64,000 nt of DNA from Asterias amurensis (GCF_032118995.1 NC_092648.1:15280450-15344449), one strand, 5' to 3'; positions 35,161-50,140 are shown, counted from the first letter of the stretch. The notes: generated by a model not told the origin, from the sequence alone. Program-made: numbers and translations.

Positions 35161-38079
35161 TTTTCACTCACGCCGTTAAAAATAAATCCCCAATGTTTAA
35201 AAATAAAAAGTACTTACTTCGGCTTTGAGGGTTGTGATGTGGGATTGGTGCTTTTATATTGCTACCCGAGCGCGTAATCACACCTGCGTGTTTGCCAGCT
35301 ACTTATTTCTGGTCAGTGATCCACGAAAATGTCACCGTATCTCTAGATTCCTGTCATCCCGTGACCAATTTAAAACGAATGAGGTTTTTTTTGTCGATAG
35401 AGGGCCAATAGAATGCCATAACAAAGTTACCCACTGGTCTACTTGTTATGCCTGAACACCATGCAATGACACCTTTAACGTTGTGACGTCAGTTATGCAT
35501 ACTATACAGTGCCCCATTGGCAGTATAGTGTGCAGTTTAGAATATTGTCAACCACTGAGTTATGGTTTTGATTATGTTTTGGGAAGGAGTAAATTTACAA
35601 AGCTTTGTTACGTCATGCAAGTCAACAAAAGAATACATCGCACTAAAAAGGCAAACGGTATCAAGGCAAACAAAAGATAAACCCAACAGAATATGGACCT
35701 ACAGGCGGGGACAGTGTGAAAGTGCGCTTGGGTAACAAAGTGGGGTCCTTGATACAGTCCTTGCACGGGGATAATTCCCACCACTGCCTTGATAGACTAT
35801 CAGTTTGACGTTTTTAATCAATTAACTTTTTTTCTCCCGTTAATTATTGATGCTGTACATTGTCTGAAACTTTACGTGTCACCAGACGAGTGATGATTTG
35901 TTCTCACTGTTGAAGACATAACTCATGATTTGACACGAATTTCTGTGTGTTGGTAAATTATTCTTGTACTTAACTGTTCGTGCATCGCCCAACGGTTCAC
36001 TGAAATTGAATTTTGAGGTTCAAAAGTCATGGCTGCGTTTTATACTTTCTGAGCAACATAAAGTGTTAGCGAAATGTGACATCTCCGAAGTGTCCACTGC
36101 TCCACATTCTATTGACAGTTTCCTGTTATTGTGCTACTCAATACATTTCTTTCATGTTGCCATCGGCGAAACTAGGATAAGCGTTTCTATAGGACACTTC
36201 TGGCTAATTAAAACTGTAGTTGACGCGTCTGCCTTCCCACTTTCAGCGTATGCCACTCTATTTGTTTGCTTGTATAAGATACTCTTTCGTGAGTGTAAAA
36301 ACAAAAGCATAGGCTGCGTGTAAGTTGACAAATATTTTTCAAAAACAGTAAAATTTACGATATGCAAATTTTCAAATCATACCTATTAAAATTAACATTT
36401 TACTTCAGATCTCAAACGATGGGGCATGGGCATCAATTGGCGGACACGTACCCCCCCCCCCAACCCCACCCTAGACTTGACTCAAGTCCCGATCCCGCGC
36501 CATGTTTTGTGATGCTCTGCATTCCCCAACCTGTTCCTCACAATAGCTAAATTTTGACGGCAAGCGCGCACTGCTTCTATACGGCTTGTTTGCTAGTTCA
36601 AGTCTACCCCCCCCCTCAACAAAATATCACTCATGTTATGTGACGCAGTTTTACGCTGCCTGTTATACATTTACGTCCAAACGCTAGCGTTGTTACAGTA
36701 TATTCAAAGTCTACTCCATGCAGTACTTAGCTACCTTCACGTTTTCGAAGGCAACCCTGCTCCCCCTCCCCAAGGAAATTGTTCCCTTACACATGACTCG
36801 GAGAAATTAGGTAATAAGAAATTATCCTCTTGATATCCCCACCCCCAATGGAACGAAGAGCGAGGGTCGGGGGAATTAAGTAAGGTTATGCAAAGTCTAC
36901 ACAACCAGTCCCATTATACGACTGACGCTGTAGAGACTGCCGCACTGCAATGTATTCAAATGCCCTATGGAAAAAATTCAACAATTATTATCCCATAAAA
37001 CACATATAATGTACATTATATTGTTGGGTTGTACGTTGATTGCTAGATTGAACAAAATTTGTTCATTTTAATACTATCGTTCAGTTGTAGCAATGTTTGA
37101 CAAAATTCCCACGAGAAACTCATTGTATGAAACCCATGCATGGTCAAAACACCGAGTCGTCCGCACAATACGTTCATGTGCCATAAAAAAAACAAGAGTT
37201 TTAAGCCATAAAGTATGCCTATAATTTCGTGTGTTTGATTTCCTTTACCCTTTCAAATTGATACTCCAATTGAACTTGAGTTTTTGAACTCGTTAACTTT
37301 CTGGGACACGGTGAATTGAACTCTCTTAATGTAACAGAGTGAAAAACCACTTGTTTTGTCCGCCATACTACTCTTGCAAACAGCCACATTGTGGACAACT
37401 CTTTTTAGAGTGAAAGACGGCTATACTTTCAACTCAATCTAGAGTGAAGTTCGTTCCAATTTCACACAAAAAAGGGTGACACAGATTGACTTTCACTCCC
37501 GAAAGAGTGAAACTGACACCACCCGGACAAAAGAGTGAATTTTTCACTCTTTTGCAGCAAGAGAGAAGGATGCAGATAAACGCGCGCCCTCTTCAGTATT
37601 GGGTGGTATTGGATCGAAAACATTGAATTTACGTCACACGCCAAAATATCTCGAGGGAGCACAAACATACAAATAGAAAAAGGTACAGCAAATCGATGAG
37701 TGGTTAAAAATAGCCAGAAACAGCTCATGTGTTTGATCGCGATCAGCTGATTTTGGTACAAAATTAACTCAACGAAAAAACGACACCCCCTGGCTACCAT
37801 GGGTTTATGAGTTACTCGTTTAAAAAATACTAGCAAGTGCGTCAATTTACGAGTGTGTGTTGAGAGGCATCAACAACATCTTTTGTGCGGGTCGTGCAAG
37901 CAGGTGTCTAGAAGGCTCATTGCGTGTCTTTTGCAAGTCGCTGGATCAAGATTGACCTACTTACAAGGAGCGAACGTAATGAAGGAACAGGCTGAATGAT
38001 AATTGTTCACTGCGATTTAACACTTTCACCCGGTTATAGTATGAAGTATATCTGTTTCACTTAGCTATATTTTTTAAGA
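35161..38079. other. Spacer upstream of the globin gene
   Basis: The first 100 bp should contain the globin promoter: the complement of ATTGG at 35244 gives a CCAAT box, and there is no strong TATA. The rest is AT-rich with C-runs at 36451 and 36607. A field of GAGTGAAA / TTTCACTC motifs lies at 37330-37560, including the hairpin AAAGAGTGAATTTTTCACTC at 37530. A 119-codon frame at 35964-36323 has no recognisable domain, so I do not call a gene. Confidence 0.4.
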
Positions 38080-38427
38080 CAATAGAGACTATTTTTCACT
38101 TGGTGTATCTCAACAAATGCATAAAATAACAAACCTTTGAAAATTTGAACTCAATTGGGATTCAAAGTTGCGAGATAATAATGGGGAAAAACCTAGTCAC
38201 ACGAAGTTGTGTTCATTCAGATGCTTGTTTTCGAGAGCTCAAATTCTAATTTTGAGGTCTCAAAATCAAGTTCGTGGAAAATTACTTCTTTCTCAAAAAC
38301 TACGTTACTTTAGAGGGAGCCGTTTCTCATAGTGTTTTATACTATCAACAGCTCCCCATTACTCGTTACCAGGTAGTTATGCAAATAATTATTTTGAGTA
38401 ATTACCAATAGTGTCCACTGCCATAAA
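38080..38427. mobile_element. Family B element, reverse orientation
   Basis: Body and right tip of family B (TCACTTGGTGTATCTCAACA, TCGAGAGCTC / GAGGTCTC core, CAATAGTGTCCACTGCC). The left tip is diverged. Confidence 0.7.
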
Positions 38428-40275
38428 ATGATGGGGCATACTAATTTTTGGGAAAGCACACTTTATTAAAGCGGTTCATAATCAACAATAGTGAACATTT
38501 CAGATGTAAAGAATTTGTTGTTGCTTACAGCCCAACCTGACAGACCGCCTAGCCGAAATGCTGTAGTTCCTGGTTCACTATTGCTATACCTCTCCGCGTG
38601 ACTGAACATTGCGATCTGCTCTCCCAATCACACGTCAAGCATGGGTATCAAACAGGCAACATCCCTGCCAAAAATCGATCACAACGAATACAAATATTAA
38701 ATGTGAAAGGTAAACTTGGTACATGTTGTTTACCCGCATAAAAATGAAAATAAAAGGTAAACGAAAAACAAGGATTAAACTTTGATCCTTTTTGGCTTGT
38801 AATCGTGTGTTGTGTAAATGTGCTAACTTCACTTGTCCCTCTACTTCAAAATAATTTGGTTCCGGGAGAGACCGTTTCTTTTCAACCGTTTTCAGCAAAC
38901 AAAAACATTGCATTTATATATGTGTTTTTGTTTTTTTGCTGGCCAAGTCACTCGTTTAACCCATAGCGGTTTTTTGTGAGAGAATCTGTATTTATTTATT
39001 TATATTAATTGCATTTACTTTTGTGTTTATTGTCTTCACCATTCACTGTTTTTATTAAGATTGTGTGATGGGGTAAGTGTTTTGTCGGTGTGTACATTTG
39101 GTTCGGTGGTTTTGTGGGGGTGGGGGAGGGAAGGGGTGTCGAGCACCCGTGGTGGGGTTGTTGCCAAATTAAACGCGGAAACCTGTAGAATCGGCAAGGC
39201 AATACTTGACTCATTGCATTAAAACATTAGTATGGCCCTTTAAAGTAAAACAACAATCAATCAAAATATTGGATCATGCAGATCAAGCCTGTTAACTTGG
39301 ACGAGTCAGAGTCAGACTGATCAAAGTACTATGTTTATTTCAAAGTTGTTTTGAAAACCGCGTTAGGTTTTCATTTCCAACCCGACAGCACCTATAAAAC
39401 TGTGTCAAGTATTTCGTTTGTGATTGGACTTTGTGTCTTGTTTGTGTGTTTTCAATTATAGTGTACGCTGCTACAAGACCTTCGCTGGGTAATAAAAATG
39501 TGTTGTTTAATTTTTAGTGTTTCAAGTGTCATTGTGTTTTGAACTTAAGTTTAAATTGATGTCACAATTCCAAAGCCGTTGGTTTTTATTTCCTTAGCAG
39601 CCACAAACACCCCTTAAGGTTTTGGAACCAAACACGCCCCTTTTGGTACTCATTTGTCTGCAATTTTTTTATCTTCGTTCGCTCCAGTTGGGACTGGCAA
39701 CTTCCATTCATTGAAAATGATGTTGTCACAAGAAGCTCAATTTACAGCAGTCGATTTCATGAAACGCTAGAATTGATCCTATCTCGACTTAGGACGAGTA
39801 ACCCGTTCTTAAATCGCTTTGTCTCACTAAGCCCACTTGAGCTGTTGTTGTTGTTGTTGTTGTGTTGATGTTTTTCTGAATGTTCAGTAGGCTACATCAC
39901 GCAGCATGTTCGATTAAAACCTTCTGGATGTACATATATATATGAAACGGCGTTTGTTTCGCTAATCGATACTAACATAATTACAAGAAACCTATATGAT
40001 ATAGTGTGAACGTTCACATCTTTAAACTGATCGTAATCATGAAATTGATACAAAACTCTCCCCAATATACCCACGCTATATTTACCAGAGTGGCAAAAAT
40101 TGCCGTTGACATTTTGTTTAACTCCACTCCGAACGTAGGCGTCGAGCGAGCATGCCGTATTTAAACGCGTGGAGCCCGCGGAGTAAATGGTGCCTGTAGC
40201 CTCAGCAACGATTTTCTTGCCTTATTAACCAGCTGCACGTATGCTATCATAAGCAGCTCGACTGCACACTCAACC
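38428..40275. other. Spacer with no recognised gene
   Basis: AT-rich. It contains a partial GATTTCAC-type hairpin fragment at 39748-39835 (CAGTCGATTTCATGAAACGC..CTTAGGACGAGTAACCCG) and a GTT microsatellite at 39842-39868. No coding exon could be supported. Confidence 0.4.
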
Positions 40276-40651
40276 TTAAAGGCACAGCACACTATTGGTA
40301 ATTACTCATAATAGCTGTCAGCATAAAAACTTACTTGGTAACGAGCAATGGAGAGAGCTGTTGATAAAAACATTGTGAGAAACGGCTCCCTCTGAAGTAG
40401 CGTAGTATTTGAGAAAGAGGTAATTTCTCACTCAATTAATAGTAAGACTTCAGTTGAAGCCTTTATTATGCCTCTGAAAGCACTAAAAGCTGTAGAACAA
40501 AGGGTGTTATATGTTTCGTTATTATTTTGTAAATTCGATGACCAATTGAGCCAAAAATTTTCACAGGTTTGTTCTGCTATACAAATGTTGGGATACACCA
40601 AATGAGAATACTGGTCTTTGAAAATTACCAAACGTGTCCGTGTGCCTTTAA
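40276..40651. mobile_element. Family B TTAA element
   Basis: TTAAAGGCACAGCACACTAT at the left and CCAAACGTGTCCGTGTGCCT then TTAA at the right. The tips share the complementary change (GCACAGCACAC / GTGTCCGTGTGC region), so this is a distinct subfamily. Confidence 0.7.
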
Positions 40652-41586
40652 ACTCAAGCGTCGTATAACAGGTGCTGATTCTCTTCGATTCCCTCCTTCA
40701 AAAACACGTCAACAATTTTCAGGGGGATGAGGTGGCTAAATAGGGAGCATAATGGCTGTACGTAAAGATACTCGTGGGCGATACTATTTACCCCCTCCCC
40801 CTCTTCTCTCTCGTCATGCCTCCCCGCCCCTAAAAGTAATTTGGTATTGCTCTCTTTTAAATAGGCTGGTTGTCAGGCTGGTTGCCTATAGACCTTTCTA
40901 TTATTGCAACGTCACAGCTCAAGTTTTTGCCAACCGAGGTTGGACAACTATGGAAAGCCATAACTAAACAAATATAAAAAAAAAATAAAAAAGCTACTGT
41001 TTGTAGCAATGTTCACACATAGAACAATAGCTGTATGATTTTACTGGATGGTATTTATTTACAATGTCAGGACCATGGATTTAATTAAGTCACACGTCTC
41101 TCTTCGTAATATTACAGCACTGATTTTGTTTCAATATATATTCCGTAGAAATAAACAATTCCCTTGTTGTGTCCCTTCATTTGTTTATATCTTTCTCCCT
41201 CGTCACCCTAAATTTAAATTTTTTGTATACAAAATATCAAATAGATCTGTATATAACATGCGAAATGTTATCTCGCAAACACTGACTTAATTTTTGTTAA
41301 TTCATAAGCCTACAGACTTGTACATGTTAGTGATAAGTCATTTACCAAATTTATTAAATATTAAATATTGTTTTATTAAAATTTACATAATCTACATTTC
41401 ATAGAAGCTTCAAAACGCTTCCTCTAACTCTTAAAGCTTTTTGGTCAAATTCAAATGTTTGGATTTACCGCACGCCTTTTTTACAGCAGCAGCTGTACAA
41501 CACTACCAGAATGCACCCCCCGTCTTTCAAAGTTTTAAAATTTACATAACTAATTACACCATACCCGAGGATCTCACTGATGAGCT
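40652..41586. other. Spacer containing the WD40 gene's 3' UTR
   Basis: Read on the minus strand, AATAAA occurs at 41377-41372 and 41355-41350, about 210-235 nt past the stop codon at 41587, and probably marks the end of the WD40 transcript. Nothing else is recognisable. Confidence 0.45.
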
Positions 41587-44500
41587 TTATTTTCCTGCTT
41601 TATTCGCAGCAGCGGCCAGACTCCCCCATTTGCCCTTGGTGAGAAGCCGCACCGCCTTCTGCTTCTGGAGAAACTCCTGCAACCTGGAGCGTTTGCCGCC
41701 GTGTTTTTTGCCGAGTAGACCGGCCACCATGCTGTTCTCCATGCCCCGCATCGCCTCCAGGGACTGCTGGTGTCGTAGCTGGATCTCTTGCAAAGTGGCA
41801 GGAGCTTTGACTTCTTGTACGGGCTCCAGTTCGTTGAATGGAAGCGAGGAGTACACCACGACCTTCGGTAAATGTAAAGGATTTATGGTGAGTACTTTAA
41901 TTTTTTTTTAAACTCATGACAACTTTCCTGCATTCAAGTTTTGTAAACGTTTCATGATAAGCTTGATGAGTGGCTCTCTGAGTTGTAATGTTTGTTTGTT
42001 TGTTTGTTTGTTTGTCTGTTTGTCTAGGTGACCTTCCCATCAAGGGAATAAACACCAAGCTGGCAACAGCGAATTTCTTTATGCAATTATTGGTTTAAAC
42101 GTCTATCAAATCAAGAAATGGTGATAAATTCAGCAACTTTTCTTCTAACCATATATGGCTGCACAACACAATTAAACATATATATTCAGAGACCAACTTG
42201 AAGAAAGTAAAAGATTTGATAATTTGTTAATTTTTGTGAACATCTCTTTTGCGTTGTGTTGATTCTAAAAAAGAACCGGTGGTTAACGTCACTCAATGTT
42301 TCGATCAATATGCTGTGATCGTCTTCAGTGGAACGTCATTAAGTAATTGCTAACGTACCATTCAGATAAAGCGGGCTTGTCAAATTCTTACCTGGTTCTG
42401 ATTCTGCTTGATATCCGGAAGAGTTGGCGGCATCTTGTGTCTAGTCTTAGGTTTGTAAGATTTGCCCAAGATGGAGCTGGTACCCCAGGTAGCTCGGCGT
42501 TTCTCCTCCAGCTTATTCTCAGACCGTCCGTCTTTGCCGTCACCGGTATCCGCGTCGTCGTCCTCACCCTGGGCGGCCCGGGCGAGTTGGTTACGGGCCA
42601 CGATCATCATGATGTTCTTGGCAAGTCTAAAGGAGGTGGGGGAAGTGAGCGATCGTTTTTATTTGGAGAACCAGTTGTAACTATTGGGGCTAATATGGTT
42701 TCTTGGAGAACCAGTTGCAACTATTGTGTGAAGCAGGATTAGTTTCTGACTGACTTTAGTTTTAGAGAGAGACACAGTTGTTCGATTTGAGCATTTACGG
42801 TTTTGGGTTGTATCAAATCGGAGTTGGTGTTAAATGAGATATCTACTCTTTAACGATAATGTCGTCTGATCCCTGGACCAAGTTGAACATTGAATGTATT
42901 GGTAGTTTTCAGTGACTCCAAGCCACCTCGTCGAGGTATATTTGAGTCCCTGCTGAAATCAGGGCAGTCATGAGTGATGTTGCTGATGGTTTGTAGTAAA
43001 ATTATCTTTACCAAAATATGGATACCAGCCAAAACGCCATTTTTCATGGAGAATTTGTGACTGGTATCCTTCTAATATTTGCAAAGCAGAAACCTTTTAA
43101 GCATTAATGTCTCCTTTTTAGCAGCCCAGATATTCGGGTTGAATGATTTGTAAACCAGTGTACATAAGCTCTAAGTGGCGTCTCCTATAATAACTTACTT
43201 CCATCTGGGCATGATACCTCCATTCAGCACCTTCAACGTTACGGCAGACGCCACCCTGTGTACGTCACGTGGAAGGCGTCGAGGGAGGTCTCTGGGGACG
43301 ATCTCCTCGGGAAGCTTTGGCCAGCCTCCGTACTGACCAAACGTTCCTTCGAACAGAAAGGAATTATTTCATAAATTAGTATTCACAGAACTCCAGTGAG
43401 TAGGCATACGAGTGCATGCTGGTTTATTTTAATTCTGCACTTGTTCTTGGAATACATAATTTATTCACAAGTAGGATAATTTTAAATAAAACATCAAATG
43501 TTTCTATTGTTTAAATCGCTCATTTCTTCGGGTGAGGTTTGCATTAGCACCATGTTAAACTCTTTTGAGAAGTGTTGATTCTGAAAAGAGCCGGTGGTTG
43601 GCAACACCGTTCCTTTGTTACTGTTTTGCGAGAGTCTTTCAGAAGTATATTGTCAACATGTCTTGCTTTTCAATATCTTTGAATTACATCCATTACAATT
43701 CTGCACATCAATTAACTCCCAAATTGTTCGATGATATTGGTTGGAAGCTCTGGTGATACTTTCTCAAACAGGGTCGCTAACCTTTGACCAGCCCACTTGG
43801 CTACTTGGGGAGCAAGTTTGACGAGATCAACACAGGGCAAGAAATGTCTTTCGGCGTTCCCCCCCCCCCCGATGGGAACGTATGGCCTATAAACAGAGAA
43901 CTCACCTATGTACCGTCCACAGAGCGTCCACAACCGGACTGAGCAGTCATCACTACTTGATATGATCAGCCCCTTGTCTTCACAGTACTCCACGTAGGTG
44001 ACGCTGGCCAAATGAGCCCTGAACGAATTGAGCTTATCAGGCCATTTGATGGTATTTCGGGGATTCGTGGCCGATGAGGGCGCCTTCATTTCGGCTCGCT
44101 GCTTCTGCTCCATGCGATGCTGGAGTTTCTTCATGGTCGGGTTCCCGCCTCGGAACGGGAATTTGCTGTCTGAACGGAGATGCTGCAGAGCGGCCGATGG
44201 TACGCGGGACGGGGGTTCCTCGTCACTCCGGATGCAGTAGTCTGTGATGTCCCACACCTATGTAGTGTTTACAACAACCGTTGGGTTACCATTTAGGCTT
44301 TTGTAAAGTATAGAGCCCTTTTATATTATGTGGCACAACCTTTTAACTTTAAATAGTACCATAACCATCTCTACCACCTTGGGAGTCACAACGTTGCCCT
44401 AGAAGCGACGTAACCCAAGATGATGTCTTAATTTTTAGCAATTGATCACCAATAGACCTTATGCATATGACGTAGTTTGAGTAGAGAGTCTAGGCTATTA

Positions 44501-47500
44501 AGGTTGGTCGTTGGCCCAGCATGTGCGTTTCCATTTTTGCTAAGATGGTGGTATGATGACGTCAATGCATGGGTCAATTGCTATAAAGTATTGCACAGGA
44601 TCATCCCATACAACCCCATTGTCTCCCACAAAATCCTGCAGCGTGGCCACGGTGTGACACACTTTCAGCTCATTCTCTTCTAATGAAACTCCAGTGAAGT
44701 AATAATTAAACTCACCATAATGTAGCCTGACGTATCTCCGGTGATGAGGAACTCATTCTTGCTGTCTGTCGTCATGGCCAGCACCGATTCCCCGCCGCCC
44801 TTCTGTGCCGCGTTGAACTGGCCGAGCAGCCCGCCCTTGTGGTGAATCGACCAGGCCCTGACCCAGCCGTCGGCTCCACTGGCCATCAGGGTCGCTGTGT
44901 CCTGGTCGTTGGGTCGAGACTCAAGGAACACAATCTGAGTTGGGAGAAAATTCATCATTAAAGAAAAGACACATCGTATTTTGTTATTGGTGTTGAGATG
45001 TATAGTTCGCACTCTCGCCATAAGCCCAAGGCTTCTAGAACATGCCTCCCTGCCAAAATCGTGTTCGCTTTTCACATCTTGGTGACAATTTCATTCTTTC
45101 AACATTGTGTTTGCTTCTTTCATCTTGTTGAAAATTTGTAGAATTTCCTCATGTTTTATTTACTTGTTTTCGTCTGGTATTGAAAGTTTTGTGTTTGACT
45201 CGAATTGGATTGAGATACTGGCTCAAACATCCCTTGCCAGTGATCGTGTATTATTAATGATGAAGCAATGTGTTTTCTTTATATTCTAATATCTGTATCA
45301 GCTTCATAGGGATCTATTATCCCCAGTGCATTTTCCAACACAGTCGAAGTTATCTCCTCACCTTATCGACAGACGATTCATGTTTCCGTGTATACTCCTT
45401 CGAGTCCTCAACATCCACATAGAAAGACTTCCTACTGGAACTACCATCCCGGCTGCTCTGCGCTCTCCTGCCCTTAAAGTTACTCAAACTCTCCGTGAAG
45501 AAGGCCGAGTCGACCTTGTCTACGTCGGGCTCCTTGAGGTTGCTGGCATAGGTCACTCTGGCATTGGGAGAGCCGATGGCTGGAAGACTCATCCTCCGTA
45601 AGTTCGCCTCGTCCTCTTTGTTCCCCTCTTCGTGGAGGAGTGTCCGGCTGGTACTCCCGCGTTTCAGGAGAGTCGCAGATGTGGATTGTTGTTGAATTCC
45701 TTCCCCTTGGTTGTCACAATCTACCGAACATATAATATATAGACTGCCGTTTAATAGTCTAACAGATGGGAAAATAACTTAATGATAGCACTTAAAGACT
45801 ACAGTAGAAAACTGCCTGAGATTTTGTGCAACAACTACTACCTCACTGCGATGAATCGGATAAACTATAGTACAGTCTGTATACATATTGTGCAATAAAG
45901 TTCTTGAACATGTATACTGTACCATAGGTCCCTTCTCTACGACCAGTCTAAGATATTTATCCTGCTCACTGCTACTTAATGTTTGCTCTTCTCCAGAGTT
46001 CATGTAATTTTTGATATGTTTCATATGTAAGTATGGAAATAAATGTTGTTTGAACTGAACTGAAATGAGTTAAGCTTTGTTTTACCATCTACTGAGACCG
46101 AGTTGGGGCTCGACGCTGCACTGCTCCGCCGGGTGAGTCTCGCCGGGGCGTCGCTGGGTTTGGACTTGACGCTGTTCGCTTTGTAGGCGGAGTTGATGGT
46201 CCTGCTACCGCTTCGGGGACTGACACCGGCGTTGGCGTTGAGCACGCAGAGCGGCTGGGCTGTCTCTAGGGACCATATGAAGATGTCGCCGTCGTAGGAC
46301 GAGGTGGCCACGACACTCGTCTCGTACGCTGCCAGGGACAGGATGTCCTCGCTGTGTTTCAACATCCATTGTCGTGAGTCGTCGTCGTCATCAGAATCAC
46401 TGTGGGAAGTTATGAGATTTAAATCTAATTATTAGCTTCAACCTCAACATGTTTTGTTTATTTTTCATTTGTCATTGAATATTGTTTTGTAATTTTTTTT
46501 CTCTCTGTCTGGATTGTTCCGTTTATACACATTGTTGGACTGTGAATTGAAAAAGACTTTGCCGGTGTGTGGCAGGAGATTCTGCTCCCGGAGATCTGTC
46601 TCCCCCATTCGGCGAATTGTGAAGAATGCTCGTCTGGTAGTCACCTCTTTTCAATTATCTTCCTTCAGGCAAAGTTAATTTATTGTGTTGGGAACACACA
46701 ATCACAACGGGGGAAAATCTCTCGACATTATGCTTCCATATTATTTTCAAAACTGACTTACATGTAGGACGCTACGCGCCGGTTCCAGCCAGCAGTTACA
46801 ATACGTTGTTTGGGGCATACAATCCCTGTGACCTGTTGGAACCAAACACAAAGATTATACAAAATTCTCATTAAAAATCCGTTTTAATTGATTACGGCCT
46901 TGAACGTTAAAACGTATTGCAGATAATTTCTTTTGTTCTTTAGCAGTCCTTGCACGGAACAGTTTCCCCATAAACTTTGTACACAACTTTGCTTGTTGAT
47001 ACCCGGTCTTTAGAAAGTCCATGTAAGAGACCTTTTATTTTCCTTTTTTGTTTTTGTCCTTGTTTCCATATAGAGGTATTTAACATGAACACATTTATAG
47101 AGCACCCTAAATACAATACTGCTAAAAACACTATTCATGCAAACAAACATGCACAACCATGTTCCTTTTAAGCTTGCACAAATAAAACATACTGCATAAC
47201 TGTTGGGGCACCCTAAATACACTCACTCTTGTTACAGCACAAGTGATGCAAACATATGGACAGTTCCTCTTTAAAACTTGCACAAATAAGATATACTGAA
47301 AATAGTTCTAATTTCGTTCTACAAACCTATTTCAAACTTCACACGATACTAAACACGTTCTCACCTCCATATTGTCAAACGTCTCCAACTCCCTAAGGCA
47401 CGCTCCGTTATTAAAATTCCAAATCTTCACGGAGCCGTCCCGCCCTCCGGTCACGAGTCGACGGAAGGAAGGGTCAAAGGTCATCGCGGTGATCTCTGCA

Positions 47501-49926
47501 CATTTCTCAACGCCCTTTTCCATGTATTTGTGAGCCTGCGAGGGGAATGGGTAATTGATTTTCTCCATTACATACATACGATGATTTATTTAGTACTTAA
47601 TATAATTTAGTTCATTTGTTGAAGATCTGACAACGCAATAACTTGAGATTTATTTTAGTGGTCCCTTTGAGTTTGGAATGCCTCAGGTCTTTTAGTGAAC
47701 TGTTTGATTGTGTTTTTCACCACATCTATAAATGTTGATGTTTGTTTTTATTTGGAGCAATTTTTACCTCACTTGGTTGTCAGATAAAATCCCTTTTTAC
47801 TCATTACCCCCAAACAACTGTAGAATTCCACGCAAAACATTTCGGGAGAAGTTTTCCACCATCTTTACCTCGAAAGTTATATGCAAATCTTTGGACATTA
47901 TTCTTTCAATCTTACCAACAAACGGACCCATAGTTCGTGTGAGGAACCATGGAGGTAATTTCTACCTCCATGGAGAAACCATGTGGCAATCCACTGGAGG
48001 AATTGTACAGTATGGCTGTGGTGGGAAGCTGCTTTTAAAAACGTCTTTAAAACAACCCATTCTTCCCACATACATTTGACTCGATCAATATTATCAATGA
48101 TGATGTCATCATACCTTAGAGAACATGATAGTCTTGGTTCCAGTCGCTAGATCCCACACACTGACTACGGAGTCGTGGCAAGCACTGACCACCTGATTGA
48201 ACAGGTGGTTATAAATCGCTGCCGTGACTGGCCGGTTGTGTGACGTCACGTCGTCATCCTCTACGTCAGTTTCCCATTTATGCTCGAGTAAAGCCAGCTG
48301 CATGTTGTCACAGAAAAGAAAATCAAGATATTGGTTACAGAAGGTTTTGATTTTCTAAGTTGGCGTTAAATTTAATTTCTAAATTTAGTTCAATCTTTTT
48401 TCAATAAACCCACCATGCCCCTAATTCTAGTCATTTCCCCCGTGCAATGTTTGTTGTCGATGTCATAGGAAAATTTATCCCCATGGGCAATTAACATGGA
48501 CTGGAGTAGGAGGATTCAAAAGAGGGCGCTATCAGAAGAAGTTTGTGCACAGTTCGCCGTTAGGGGGACAGAATCTAATCTCTTCGCAGCGGTCACATCA
48601 GAAATAGTAGTGTAGTTTTAATTCTGACAATGTACATGAACAACACAATCCAGACTTGGCATTGTGGCTGTCAGTAATTCAACCACAGTTATTTTTACAC
48701 TTGTAACCTCAACTGGTTGATGGAGGTCCCCGTTATCCTATAATGAATTTTTTTTTTTTTACCAAGTTCGTTCCCAGAATCAGCGAGCCGGTCTTGGCGT
48801 GGAAGCATACGGTGCTTATTGAGTGAGGGCCCATGCTAATACTGCGTGGGTTTATATTCTGCATACACGTCTGGTCCCTCATGTCCCATACTTTGATTCC
48901 CTGAAAAATAAACATTGGAAAAAGTAAGATACGATAACAGTTTTATCAAAATAGTTCAAGCCTACACTCTCTTCTTTTTCTTCTTCCTTTTGTGGAAGTG
49001 AGTTAGGAATCCATTATTTAAGTAGTTTGTCTAATTATAAAAACTTTTTTTTTTCAAATAAAGACCCGTTGTAAAACAGGTAACACAAAAATAGACACCA
49101 CAAAATAACCGGTGTTATCACATTCATGAAGTTTTTCTTTCAAAGAATATAAATTATTCTATTCCAAATAAGAGAGCAATTTATTTCTTCACTGACCTTG
49201 TCCTTGCCGACTGAGATAATCTGCCCATGCGTACTATTAACGACAATATGCACGACGGCTGATGTATGACCTTTCATTACAGAGGTTGCCTTGGTCGTGA
49301 CGTACGGATTCCATGTGCGAACTGAACGGTCCATTCCTCCAGTAACTGAAACAGACGTTGGATTAATAAGTAAACTCCCATGGGATACACTGCAAAATGC
49401 TAAATATTTAAAAGTACACGAAACATATTTGGAAGTATCACAGCTTGATTACAAAGGGGCAATTATTCATTGACGTTTGAGCTTTAATCCTCGGCTCAAG
49501 TTGATATTGGGAGTCTGAACAGCTATCAAATCAGGAAATGCATGACCTCATCATTTAAATTGAAAAAAAAAACCATTGTTTTTATTAGGTTTCAAAGTTA
49601 GGCCACAACATTTGTTTGAAGTTAATGTAGTTGCAAAGTATTAGTGTGCAGTCATCCATACTTAATATGAAACAAATTTGAATGAAATTGAACGTGGAAT
49701 CTTGCTCTTACCAATAACGTTCGTTTCCTTGCAGTAATCAAAACAAAGAATTCCTTTCCTGATTTTGAAAAACGACCCCCTGCAAAATAACAACACGAAA
49801 GAGATACATTTTACAATTAAAACTGGGTGAAGATCATTGTTGTTGTCATTGTCGTTGTCGTCCCCGTCCTCGTCCTCGTCCTCCCCCTCGTCCCCGTCCC
49901 CGTCCCCGTCCCTGTCCCGTCCTCGT

Positions 49927-49965
<39 letters not shown>

Positions 49966-49998
49966 CCCGTTCTCGTCCCGTCCTCGTCCCGTCCTCGT

Positions 49999-50031
<33 letters not shown>

Positions 50032-50041
50032 CCGTCCTCGT

Positions 50042-50074
<33 letters not shown>

Positions 50075-50107
50075 CCCGTCCTCGTCCCGTCCTCGTCCCG
50101 TCCTCGT

Positions 50108-50140
<33 letters not shown>

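Noticed and set aside
35964-36323. 119-codon open frame upstream of the globin gene
   Set aside because: No recognisable domain, no splice or polyadenylation context, and composition like the surrounding AT-rich spacer.
41441-41911. 156-codon plus-strand frame
   Set aside because: It is the complement of the last exon of the WD40 gene.
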